Assembly: GCA_964654825.1 (NCBI GenBank)
Contig: CAZZKG010000051.1
Span: forward strand, 1-27,770
Reading direction: 5' to 3'
DNA from: CAZZKG01 sp964654825
Lineage (GTDB): Bacteria > Gemmatimonadota > CAZMKB01
Length of the DNA: 27,770 nt
Position 1 is the first letter of the stretch. Each line of letters opens with the position of its first letter. The notes below the pieces were generated by a model that worked only from the letters and a program-made list of their open reading frames with translations, did no database searches and had not been told where the DNA came from. Below are positions 1 through 6,974 of the stretch, piece after piece. A program made the position numbers and the translations under genes.

Positions 1-1
1 T

Positions 2-25
2 TTAAATGGTGACTGTCCCTATTTA
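2..25. repeat. Single arm of the dispersed GGTGACTGTCCCTA repeat
   Basis: This stretch matches one 25-nt arm of the perfect palindrome at 19875-19924 in 24 of 25 positions, with the core GGTGACTGTCCCTATTTA. The window begins here, so a second arm may lie just outside it. Bases 26-60 hold a second short inverted repeat, GTGTC/GACAC around AAATGTGG. Such short palindromic elements are commonly intergenic REP- or MITE-like repeats. No transposase is present in the window. Confidence 0.75.
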
Positions 26-192
26 CTGTGTGTCAAATGTGGGGACACTCTCTTAAACATACACAACATCTTGTGTCGTGAACCTCAGTCGTCGGTCTTT
101 TTGTGCCCGGGTGTGATTACGATGGTGATCGTGCGCTCGGCGATTTTTTTGATCTGTAACTGCTTGTATTGTAAATGGTTAGGGGCCAGGCC

Positions 193-221
193 TTGAATTT
201 TTTGTAAAAATGTGGTATAAT
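193..221 (+). promoter_or_regulatory. Sigma-70 promoter upstream of the lytic transglycosylase
   Basis: The -35 box is TTGAAT (193-198), the spacer is exactly 17 nt, and the -10 box is the full consensus TATAAT (216-221). TGG precedes the -10 box, so this is also an extended -10 (TGn). The predicted transcription start is near 228, only about 8 nt before a terminator-like hairpin. It is one of the two strongest promoters by sequence in the window. Confidence 0.75.
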
Positions 222-235
222 ATATGAAAATAATT

Positions 236-268
236 CCCCCCTTATCATGGCAAGGTGAGGGGGGTTTT
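236..268 (+). terminator. Terminator-like hairpin directly after the promoter
   Basis: CCCCCCTTA (236-244) pairs with TGAGGGGGG (256-264) as 9 bp with one G-U pair, and TTTT follows at 265-268. It has the form of an intrinsic terminator but sits within about 10-40 nt of the predicted start at 228. It could attenuate the transglycosylase transcript, or it could end a very short RNA of about 40 nt. The U tract is short, so terminator strength is uncertain. Confidence 0.5.
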
Positions 269-369
269 GCCTTGTTGAAGGGTGAGAGTTTCGGGGGAGG
301 TTCGAGATCTCCCTCTCAGGTATCAAGCTGGTTCTGATTGTTTCGAGCCGGCGGAAGGGCGTGAGGTTC

Positions 370-1158
370 ATGAAGCGAAGCAGACTGTCATCACTGGTTC
401 TTCTCCTGTTTGTCATCCTCCTCCTCCGGTTTACCGGTGCGTTTTCCTTCTGGATGAAAGAAGGCGTCGCGGATGTGTATATCGCCGACAACGTACCATT
501 TCTTCCTTCATTCTCACTCGACAGTTTCAGAAGCCAGGTTGCGGTGTCTTCCGTTATTACAGATTTCATGCGATCCGAGAAGGGTAGGCAGGAATACGGG
601 ATGCAGCATGCGCTCCCCCCGAGGGTGAAGGAGTACATCGATTTGTTCACCACCTCCGGGCGCAAGCATTTCAACAGGGGTTTGAGCAAAGCGAATACCT
701 ATTCGGATCAGCTCGGACCGGTGCTCAATCACTACGGACTACCGACCGAGATGCTCATCCTCGCCTACATCGAGAGCAACTTCAATGTGAACGCCCGTTC
801 CACCGCCGATGCCGTCGGGCCATGGCAGTTCATGAAGGAAACCGCGATGCGGTACGGATTGAGAGTGGACGAGCATGTCGACGAACGGGAGGATATGCTC
901 AAAGCGACACATGCCGCCGGGAGATATTTGAGAGATCTCGTCCGGGAGTTCCCTTCGCTCGAGCTCGCTGTTGCCGCCTACAATACCGGTGAGAACAGGG
1001 TACGGTCCGCCATTCTGAGGGAAGGGAGTACCGATTTCTGGACCCTCGCTTCAAAAGGAGAGTTCTCCCGGCAAACGGTTAACTATGTTGCCAAATTCTC
1101 AGCGGCCATGATCCTCACATCCGATCAAGGCGGCAGGATGTCCAACATCCCTCTCTGA
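370..1158 (+). CDS. Membrane-anchored lytic murein transglycosylase (SLT/MltD-like)
   Basis: The predicted enzyme cleaves the MurNAc-GlcNAc bond of peptidoglycan in the periplasm, leaving 1,6-anhydroMurNAc. Residues 1-28 are a basic start followed by a hydrophobic stretch, a signal peptide or membrane anchor. The SLT domain covers about residues 115-250. The catalytic glutamate is E135 in YIESNFN, followed by the family motifs GPWQFM and AVAAYNTGENRV. No LysM repeats follow, so at 262 residues it is shorter than MltD and close to a minimal family-1 enzyme. ATG 370 is chosen because GGAAGGG (353-359) lies 10 nt upstream; GTG 361 is an in-frame alternative. It is transcribed alone from the 193-221 promoter, and its likely partners in wall turnover here are ddl and PBP1A. 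Confidence 0.88.
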   Translation: MKRSRLSSLVLLLFVILLLRFTGAFSFWMKEGVADVYIADNVPFLPSFSLDSFRSQVAVSSVITDFMRSEKGRQEYGMQHALPPRVKEYIDLFTTSGRKHFNRGLSKANTYSDQLGPVLNHYGLPTEMLILAYIESNFNVNARSTADAVGPWQFMKETAMRYGLRVDEHVDEREDMLKATHAAGRYLRDLVREFPSLELAVAAYNTGENRVRSAILREGSTDFWTLASKGEFSRQTVNYVAKFSAAMILTSDQGGRMSNIPL

Positions 1159-1414
1159 TTCATCTATCCCATTTACTGATTGACCGGTTCTTCCATTTCC
1201 CTGAAACGTACCTCGTCTCGAGGTCGATCCATTCTTCCTCACCGGTATCACCTCAGTCTTGACGGGGGTGTTGGATAGTATCATATTTAGAGTCCTCATG
1301 GGGAGACGGAGCCTGTCTTCAGTTTTTCCGGTCGTTGGAATACGCACGAAATGAAGTCATGCCTGACCACTGGTGTTCTTCATGTAAGAAGTGACGTTAA
1401 GATTACGAAGTAAA
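1159..1414. other. Gap between the transglycosylase and the thi4 leader
   Basis: I see no credible gene in this stretch. A weak promoter may lie here: TTGACG at 1259-1264 with an AT-rich CATATTTA 17-19 nt downstream, which would give the thi4 transcript a leader of roughly 250 nt. A short inverted repeat, TTCTT-N5-AAGAA, lies near 1376-1390. Motifs of a TPP riboswitch (CTGAGA, ACCTGA in order) are absent. Confidence 0.4.
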
Positions 1415-1499
1415 TTTGTCTGCCTGCAGGGCTCGACTGAAGGAGCAACGCTACAGGCAGATAAAAAGACATGTAAGATGTGTCAGTTGTTACATGACA
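1415..1499 (+). promoter_or_regulatory. Folded leader RNA upstream of thi4, class unknown
   Basis: TTTGTCTGCCTG (1415-1426) pairs with CAGGCAGATAAA (1454-1465) as a 12-bp stem with a single G-U pair. Inside it, GCTC (1431-1434) can pair with GAGC (1443-1446), leaving asymmetric internal loops. Directly downstream, CATGTAA (1470-1476) pairs with TTACATG (1490-1496). TGTCA (1481-1485) can instead pair with TGACA (1495-1499), and these two pairings exclude each other. The array ends 30 nt before the thi4 Shine-Dalgarno sequence. This layout, a stable domain followed by a two-state hairpin, is what a metabolite-sensing leader looks like, but I do not recognise the class. The regulatory role is inference. 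Confidence 0.45.
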
Positions 1500-1545
1500 G
1501 GACACCAGGCGTCGCGGTGATATGTATCAAGGAGGAAAGGGCAAC

Positions 1546-2331
1546 ATGGAGAAGAAGATTTTCAGCAAGGTGGACGAGAAGGATGTAACGAGGGCGATCG
1601 TCGGTGAGTTCGCGAACCAGTTTAACGAGTACGTAGAGAGCGATGTGATTATCATCGGTGCCGGACCCAGTGGCCTGATGGCGGGGAAGGAACTCGCCAG
1701 AGACGGCAGGAAGGTACTCATCGTCGAACGAAACAACTACCTCGGTGGAGGGTTCTGGATCGGCGGATACCTCATGAACAAGCTCACTGTGAGGGAGCCG
1801 GCACAGAAGGTCCTGGATGAGCTCGGTATTCCCCACAAACATGTCAGTGAAGGGCTCTATGTCGCCGACGGCCCGCACGCCTGTTCCAAACTCATCGCCG
1901 CCGCCTGCGATGCCGGTGTGAAATTCGCGAACATGAGCAAGTTCGATGATGTCGTCCTGCGTGAGGGTGATCGGGTCTGCGGCGTGGTGATCAACTGGTC
2001 GCCCGTCGCGGCGCTGCCGAGGGAGATCACGTGTGTAGATCCTATCGCACTCGAAGCCGGAGTCATCGTCGATGCAACGGGTCATGATGCGTGCGTCGTT
2101 CGGTCGCTCGAGAAAAGGGGTATCGTCTCGACGAGGGGCGAGGGCTGTATGTGGGTCGACAAATCGGAGGATCTGATCGTCGAGCATACCGGAGAAGTGC
2201 ATAGCGGGCTCGTCGCCTGTGGGATGTCCGTCTCTACCACATATGGACTCCCTCGGATGGGTCCTACGTTCGGTGGAATGCTCCTGTCGGGCAAAAAAGC
2301 TGCTGATGTGATAAACGGAGTTCTCAAGTAG
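1546..2331 (+). CDS. thi4: Thi4-family thiazole synthase (thiamine biosynthesis)
   Basis: Thi4 enzymes make the adenylated carboxythiazole precursor of thiamine from NAD, glycine and a sulfur source. The 261-residue length matches prokaryotic Thi4. The Rossmann motif GAGPSG is at residues 38-43, followed by the acidic end of strand 2 in VLIVERNNYLGGG, then ADGPHACS, DATGHDA, and the C-terminal signature LPRMGPTFGGMLLSGKKAA. The residue just before VDP is Cys163 (codon 2032-2034). In yeast and plants this position is the sulfur-donating cysteine, and in archaeal sulfide-using enzymes it is histidine. ATG 1546 is chosen because AAGGAGG (1529-1535) lies 10 nt upstream; the ATG at 1522 precedes that site. 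A structured leader lies upstream, and a protein of unknown role follows after 10 nt. Prokaryotic members are sometimes misannotated as ribose-1,5-bisphosphate isomerase. Confidence 0.88.
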   Translation: MEKKIFSKVDEKDVTRAIVGEFANQFNEYVESDVIIIGAGPSGLMAGKELARDGRKVLIVERNNYLGGGFWIGGYLMNKLTVREPAQKVLDELGIPHKHVSEGLYVADGPHACSKLIAAACDAGVKFANMSKFDDVVLREGDRVCGVVINWSPVAALPREITCVDPIALEAGVIVDATGHDACVVRSLEKRGIVSTRGEGCMWVDKSEDLIVEHTGEVHSGLVACGMSVSTTYGLPRMGPTFGGMLLSGKKAADVINGVLK

Positions 2332-2341
2332 GGTAAGAATC

Positions 2342-3166
2342 ATGTCACACCCCTCGTTCCCGGACAGGATCGTCATCTGGAGAGAGGGGTCCCAGTCGAT
2401 CGTTGATTTCACTGCTCTCGAGGATTTTATCCGCGTAACAATCCCCGGTATCGAGATTACCGGACCTTTCGACCTCTGGTCGGGTGTTCGCGGTGCAGGT
2501 GACATTGGTCCGTTTGCCGTGAAACTTGCCGGTTCGAGGGTTTTCAGAATCGATACGGATCGGGGGACGTTAAAAGAACCCCCGCTTCGGGGCGAGATCG
2601 TGGTGGAGGAGAGGATGATCGAAGGGGTGACAGAACCCATCGGGATGCTCTACGATGGGAAGTCACTCGCCGGGACCTATGCTCTCGCCATCAGGGGATC
2701 AACGCTCGGAAACAGCCCCGATCCCGATTCACTGCATCTGGTCATCACCTATCGGTTGATCGGAACATTCGACGCATCCGACGTCAGATACCACGCCCGG
2801 ACTTCACTGTATACCTATCCCTGCATCATCTCCACCACGGGCCTCGTCGTGGCACCCGCTAAGCCGAGGGAGTACTATCTGGCAAAAAACTTCCTGAGGG
2901 ATGGTAAACGCGAAGACGAACTCCTCGAAACGATCCGGGGCAGATTCCTTGATTATAACGACGAGCGGACTACTGATGTCCTGAAGGGCTACTTTCTCCA
3001 GGCGTTCTTCTACCATGCAACCGGGAATCCCTTCTGTGACAACCCCCTGTGCAGGCTGTACAATGCACACTGGCAGGAGGATATGCTCAGGGCTCAGCTC
3101 GAGGGCGAGCACGATCTCTGTCAGGTGCACGAAGAGATTCTCGTGGGCCGCGATCCTCATCAGTAA
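2342..3166 (+). CDS. Conserved protein, possibly DUF6775-like; function unknown
   Basis: This 274-residue soluble protein has no signal peptide or membrane segment. Most of its length is an ungapped alpha/beta-looking sequence. The most distinctive part is near the C terminus: a CDNPLC pair at about residues 224-229, then RLYNAHWQEDM, then a third cysteine and histidine in LCQVHEE. This Cys/His cluster suggests a metal site. From memory it resembles the DUF6775 group, described as putative metallopeptidases, but there is no HExxH motif, so that name is tentative. It begins 10 nt after the thi4 stop and is almost certainly cotranscribed with it, so a role linked to thiamine, sulfur or metal supply for Thi4 is possible. 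That link is context only. Confidence 0.6.
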   Translation: MSHPSFPDRIVIWREGSQSIVDFTALEDFIRVTIPGIEITGPFDLWSGVRGAGDIGPFAVKLAGSRVFRIDTDRGTLKEPPLRGEIVVEERMIEGVTEPIGMLYDGKSLAGTYALAIRGSTLGNSPDPDSLHLVITYRLIGTFDASDVRYHARTSLYTYPCIISTTGLVVAPAKPREYYLAKNFLRDGKREDELLETIRGRFLDYNDERTTDVLKGYFLQAFFYHATGNPFCDNPLCRLYNAHWQEDMLRAQLEGEHDLCQVHEEILVGRDPHQ

Positions 3167-3231
3167 TTATTTCACCTTCCCCCTTAAGTCTGATCATACA
3201 CGTTTCTGTCGCTTCTGTGCACTACCTCTTA

Positions 3232-3260
3232 TTGACACAAAGCGTGAAAAATGATAGATT
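3232..3260 (+). promoter_or_regulatory. Sigma-70 promoter for guaB-ddl
   Basis: A perfect -35 box TTGACA (3232-3237) is followed by a 17-nt spacer and the -10 box TAGATT (3255-3260, four of six consensus bases). The predicted start is near 3267, giving guaB a leader of about 160 nt that contains the 3299-3340 hairpin. No guanine or other purine riboswitch consensus is recognisable in the leader. Confidence 0.65.
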
Positions 3261-3298
3261 AGGCCAAATCGGACAATTTAACTTCAATCGATATGAAT

Positions 3299-3340
3299 AA
3301 GGGCCCACAGAATGCATATGATTCATCCTTGTGGGCCTTT
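3299..3340 (+). terminator. Leader hairpin upstream of guaB (possible attenuator)
   Basis: AAGGGCCCACA (3299-3309) pairs with TGTGGGCCTTT (3330-3340) as an 11-bp stem with a 20-nt loop. The 3' side ends in only three T residues, then CTGCC, so it is at best a weak intrinsic terminator. Lying between the promoter and the guaB ribosome site, it could be an attenuator. It could instead be the 3' end of a small RNA of about 75 nt starting near 3267. Confidence 0.45.
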
Positions 3341-3425
3341 CTGCCTATGAAGCTGAGGAATTCGACACTACCTCACCAATGTGTGGAAGGCGCCATCTGT
3401 TCAGCGGGAAAGGAGGATGATACCC

Positions 3426-4892
3426 GTGGAAGAACGTGACATAAAATTATGTCTCACCTTCGATGATGTTCTGCTCGTTCCGAGACACTCGACCGTCCTG
3501 CCTGCCCAGGCTGATATCACAACCCGGCTTACCCGGGAGCTCGAACTGAAAATACCCATCATCAGCGCTGCAATGGACACCGTCACGGGTTCGGCGATGG
3601 CAATAGCTATGGCCCGTGAAGGCGGTATGGGCATCATTCACAGGAATCAGCCCATAGAGGATCAGGCAAGCGATGTCGACCAGGTGAAACGGTCGGAGAG
3701 TGCCATGGTGAGGAATCCTGTGACACTCAAACCCGATCGGAATATCGGTGATGCTCACAAAGTGATGTCCCGGTATCGTATTTCCGGCGTCCCCGTCACA
3801 GACAAACAGGGCAGGCTGGTCGGGATCGTGACAAACAGGGATCTCTTGTTCGAGACAGATCTCGAGCGGCCGGTTGGTGATGTGATGACGAAGGAGAATC
3901 TCATCACCGCTCCCGTCGGAACCACACTGGAGAAAGCCGAGAAAATTCTCCACGAGAACAGGATCGAGAAGCTCCCGATCGTGGATGAGGAGGGTATTCT
4001 GAAGGGGTTGATAACGGTCAGGGACCTCATGAAAAAACAGCTCTTTCCGAACGCCTGTAAAGATGAAATGGGGCGCCTGCGTGTTGGTGCTGCTGTTGGA
4101 GTGGCTGAAGAGACGGGTGACAGGGTTCAGGCACTGGTCGATGCAGGGGTAGACGTGGTCGTTGTAGACACCGCCCATGGACATTCCGAGATGGTCCTGA
4201 AAACCGTCGAGATGGTGAAGAAGGAATTTCCCACTCTGCAGGTTGTAGGGGGGAACGTCGCCACAGGCGAGGCAACAGAAGCTCTTGTTAAAAGAGGAGC
4301 TGATGCGATCAAGGTTGGTGTCGGACCCGGATCGATCTGTACCACCAGGGTGGTTGCGGGTGTGGGGGTACCTCAATTCTCAGCAATCCTGGATTGCGCG
4401 AAAGCAGCTGCGATGCACGATGTGCCGATCATAGCCGACGGCGGAATCCGATATTCCGGAGAAGTCGTGAAGGCGCTCGCCGCCGGAGCCCATTCGGTGA
4501 TGATCGGAAATCTCCTCGCCGGTACCGAGGAGAGCCCGGGGGAGAAGATCCTCTATGAGGGCAGGAGTTTCAAGGTCTATCGCGCGATGGGATCGGTGAG
4601 TGCCATGAGGGAAGGGAGGAGCCGTGACCGGTACTTCCAGGACAAAGATCTCCCGGCAGACAAACTCGTTCCTGAGGGTATCGAGGGGAAGGTGCCTTAC
4701 AAGGGACCGGTCTCGGACACTATTTTCCAGATGCTCGGAGGTTTGAGAGCCGGAATGGGATACTGTGGTGCGGGGAATCTCCGAGAACTGAAAGAGAGAG
4801 CCAGATTCGTCAGGCAGACAACCCATGGATTGAGGGAAAGCCATCCCCATGATGTAGACATTACCAGGGAAGCACCGAACTACTATTTGTGA
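3426..4892 (+). CDS. guaB: Inosine-5'-monophosphate dehydrogenase
   Basis: GuaB oxidises IMP to XMP with NAD, the committed step of guanine nucleotide synthesis. The 488-residue product has the usual TIM barrel (LTFDDVLLVPRHS near the start, SAAMDTVTG) interrupted by two CBS domains at about residues 80-200. The catalytic loop is GPGSICTTR with its active cysteine, the phosphate site reads ADGGIRYSG, and the mobile flap is RSRDRYFQ. I choose GTG 3426 as the start: AGGAGG (3411-3416) lies 9 nt upstream, whereas the in-frame ATG 3417 touches that site directly and GTG 3381 precedes it. The coding sequence ends 13 nt before ddl, so the two share a transcript. All key residues are present. Confidence 0.96.
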   Translation: MEERDIKLCLTFDDVLLVPRHSTVLPAQADITTRLTRELELKIPIISAAMDTVTGSAMAIAMAREGGMGIIHRNQPIEDQASDVDQVKRSESAMVRNPVTLKPDRNIGDAHKVMSRYRISGVPVTDKQGRLVGIVTNRDLLFETDLERPVGDVMTKENLITAPVGTTLEKAEKILHENRIEKLPIVDEEGILKGLITVRDLMKKQLFPNACKDEMGRLRVGAAVGVAEETGDRVQALVDAGVDVVVVDTAHGHSEMVLKTVEMVKKEFPTLQVVGGNVATGEATEALVKRGADAIKVGVGPGSICTTRVVAGVGVPQFSAILDCAKAAAMHDVPIIADGGIRYSGEVVKALAAGAHSVMIGNLLAGTEESPGEKILYEGRSFKVYRAMGSVSAMREGRSRDRYFQDKDLPADKLVPEGIEGKVPYKGPVSDTIFQMLGGLRAGMGYCGAGNLRELKERARFVRQTTHGLRESHPHDVDITREAPNYYL

Positions 4893-4905
4893 TCATGAGG
4901 CCCAT

Positions 4906-5871
4906 GTGACCGACGACAGGGAAAGACGGTTTGACGGGAAGAGAATCGGAGTCCTAATGGGGGGGACTTCCGGGGAAAGGGAAGTATCTCTCAGGTCGGG
5001 GAAAATGGTATATGAGTCCCTCCTGAATCAGGGTTTCGACGCCCTCGCCCTGGACGTGAAAGAGGATGCCGTGCGAGCGATTGTGGCAGAGAGTATTGAC
5101 ATCGCTTTTGTGGTGCTGCACGGTAGGGGTGGCGAAGACGGAACAATCCAGGGAGTCCTCGAACAGCTACAGATCCCCTACACCGGGTCGGGTGTTCTGG
5201 CGAGTGCTCTTTCGATGAACAAGATTTATTCGAAGAGGCTCTTCAAGCTCGGGGGAGTACCGACCCCGGAATACGAATCTCTTGATCCGGGCTGGGATCT
5301 CGATCGGACAATCGAAGTGGCCGAGGCGCATTTCGAATACCCGATGGTGCTCAAACCGGTAAACGAAGGGTCGAGCCTCGGGGTGTCCATTATCCACAGC
5401 AGAGATGAGTTCGGGCAGCGCTACAGCGAAAACAGGAAGCTGTTCAACGGACTGTTCGTTGAACGATATGTACCGGGGAAGTGCGTCACCGTCGGCGTGC
5501 TCGGGAGTGGCATCGATGCTCGTCCACTCCCGGTGCTGGAACTCTCCCCCGAGAGCGAGTTCTACGATTATGAAGCTAAGTACACGAGTGGGATGACCGA
5601 ATTCATCTGTCCTGCTGATCTCGTGGAAGCGGTATATCAGGAATGTCAGAAACTCGCCGTCCTGGCCCACCAGGTCCTCGGTCTTCAGGGGTTCTCGAGA
5701 CACGACATGCAGGTTGATGCGGCAGGTGAAATATTTGTCCTCGAGGCCAACTCGATTCCCGGCATGACGGCAATCTCAGACCTCCCGGCGGAAGCCGGAG
5801 CCTGCGGAATGAGTTATGATGAGCTAGTCTTCGAGATTCTTCTTAGTGCACTCGAAGAAAAAACCGCATAA
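4906..5871 (+). CDS. ddl: D-alanine--D-alanine ligase
   Basis: Ddl joins two D-alanines using ATP to make the dipeptide that ends the peptidoglycan stem. At 321 residues it has family length. The N-terminal domain begins GVLMGGTSGEREVSLRSG, the ATP-grasp core carries MVLKPVNEGSSLGVS, and the metal- and ligand-binding end is LEANSIPGMT. The GTG start at 4906 has a modest TGAGG about 6 nt upstream. It follows guaB by 13 nt, a pairing of nucleotide and cell-wall genes that puts both under the 3232-3260 promoter. No terminator is visible after the stop. Confidence 0.95.
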   Translation: MTDDRERRFDGKRIGVLMGGTSGEREVSLRSGKMVYESLLNQGFDALALDVKEDAVRAIVAESIDIAFVVLHGRGGEDGTIQGVLEQLQIPYTGSGVLASALSMNKIYSKRLFKLGGVPTPEYESLDPGWDLDRTIEVAEAHFEYPMVLKPVNEGSSLGVSIIHSRDEFGQRYSENRKLFNGLFVERYVPGKCVTVGVLGSGIDARPLPVLELSPESEFYDYEAKYTSGMTEFICPADLVEAVYQECQKLAVLAHQVLGLQGFSRHDMQVDAAGEIFVLEANSIPGMTAISDLPAEAGACGMSYDELVFEILLSALEEKTA

Positions 5872-6152
5872 CAATGGCCCTTCTTAGATTATTTTTCCAA
5901 TTTATCACTTCTGTTCATCATGAAGACGATCCCGAACCGGTACACCCTATGTTGGAAATATAACCGTAACGTATTGAAATTGAAGATGTTATGCTATATT
6001 TTGAGGAAATTTCCCTCCCCTTCCTTCCGGGAACAAAGCAGCAAGATATGTGTAATAAATATGAGAATGTGGATATTAACGTGCGATATTTGGATTTAAT
6101 TGGATAAAATAAGAGTGAAATAGTAACGATTTTGACGATTTTCACGTGATAT
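5872..6152. other. AT-rich non-coding gap downstream of ddl
   Basis: This stretch is much richer in A and T than its neighbours and holds no convincing gene. A 96-codon minus-strand frame over 5918-6208 has no ribosome site, no protein-like composition and lies across the promoter. A weaker promoter-like pair, TTGAAA then TATATT with a 15-nt gap, occurs near 5975-6000. I found no tRNA or other RNA gene. Confidence 0.4.
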
Positions 6153-6181
6153 TTGACTTTATTCTCTTTTCGTAATATAAT
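6153..6181 (+). promoter_or_regulatory. Strong sigma-70 promoter for the carD-sigma operon
   Basis: TTGACT (6153-6158, five of six) and TATAAT (6176-6181, six of six) are separated by exactly 17 nt. The predicted start near 6188 gives carD a leader of about 220 nt with no recognised riboswitch. The TTTGACGATTTTCACGTGATATTTGAC stretch is also repetitive: TTTGAC occurs twice, 21 nt apart, just upstream of and within the -35 box. Confidence 0.7.
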
Positions 6182-6406
6182 TGTAGAGGTATATACTGCG
6201 ATGTTCAATCCTACTCACACTCGCAGGGAGAAATTATTAGAGGAACAACGAAAGATAGTCAGGTATTCCAATCTTACAACCCGGATTATTCCGTGATACA
6301 GTCCTGTATTCGAAGATCCGGCTATCCCATCATCCCCGTGTCCCCATTATCTATACCGTCGTTTCAATATATCAAACTGTTATTGCACTGAGGAAGGGGT
6401 TTTTCA

Positions 6407-6925
6407 ATGGAATGTCCGTTTGGCTTGAATGACAAAGTGATGCATCCGCATTATGGAGCCGGATATGTCATAGATCACCAGGTGAAGGAAGTCGATGGCG
6501 AAAAGATAAGATGTCTCGAAATCGACACACTTTTTAAAAAGACGAAGATATTCGTTCCGGTTGACAATGTTGATCTTTCCGGTCTTCGTAAACCAATTTC
6601 GAATCGGACTGCTTATAAGATACTGAAAATATTAGATGGACCGAGGAGAGGTCTTCCGAAGAAACACAGGATGCGGGTCCTCAAGATCGAGAACAAGCTC
6701 AAGAACGGGACTGCTGAGGGGAGCGCTCGTGTCCTGCGTGAATTGTTCAAGAACTTCAAGGAAGGAAGACTCTCCATGACGGAGCGAAGGATTTACGACA
6801 AGGTCTATAACTTGCTGGCCTCTGAGATCGCCATCGCCAGGAACGTGTCGCTCGAAAAGGCGATGGATCTCATTGACGCCCGGCTGGAAAGGAGGAAGAA
6901 AAAAACAAAGAAGAAAAGCGGTTGA
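6407..6925 (+). CDS. CarD/CdnL-type RNA polymerase-binding regulator
   Basis: CarD/CdnL proteins bind the RNA polymerase beta subunit and stabilise open promoter complexes, especially at rRNA and other housekeeping promoters. The 172-residue product has the N-terminal Tudor-like polymerase-interaction domain (about residues 1-65, with FGLNDKVMHPHYGAGYV and KIFVPVDNVD). A helical C-terminal domain follows and ends in a lysine/arginine-rich tail (RRKKKTKKKSG). The ATG follows GAGGAAGGGG with a 7-nt gap. It lies 49 nt upstream of the sigma factor and shares its promoter and terminator, so polymerase-binding functions are co-expressed. Length and domain order are normal for the family. Confidence 0.9.
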   Translation: MECPFGLNDKVMHPHYGAGYVIDHQVKEVDGEKIRCLEIDTLFKKTKIFVPVDNVDLSGLRKPISNRTAYKILKILDGPRRGLPKKHRMRVLKIENKLKNGTAEGSARVLRELFKNFKEGRLSMTERRIYDKVYNLLASEIAIARNVSLEKAMDLIDARLERRKKKTKKKSG

Positions 6926-6974
6926 CATCTTTTCCGGTGAGGTGCACGCTTTACAAAGGAGGGCAGATAGGCTT

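Noticed and set aside
1415..1470. Glycine riboswitch upstream of thi4
   Set aside because: GAAGGAGCAA and CAGGCA match the consensus in order, but only five bases separate them, the GGAGAG/CUCUC helix is missing, and the AAAA run is consumed by the 12-bp stem. It is reported as an unknown leader instead.
1159..1545. TPP riboswitch for thi4
   Set aside because: The ordered CTGAGA and ACCTGA core blocks are not present.
1483..2640. Long minus-strand open frame (385 codons) opposite thi4
   Set aside because: It lies fully across thi4 and the next gene, has no family resemblance or ribosome site, and is the usual antisense frame of GC-rich coding DNA.
5918..6208. 96-codon minus-strand frame in the AT-rich gap
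   Set aside because: It has no ribosome site, low-complexity composition, and overlaps the near-consensus carD promoter.
6190..6240. tRNA-like TTCAATC motif
   Set aside because: The flanking bases do not form a T-arm or acceptor stem, and no anticodon arm is present.
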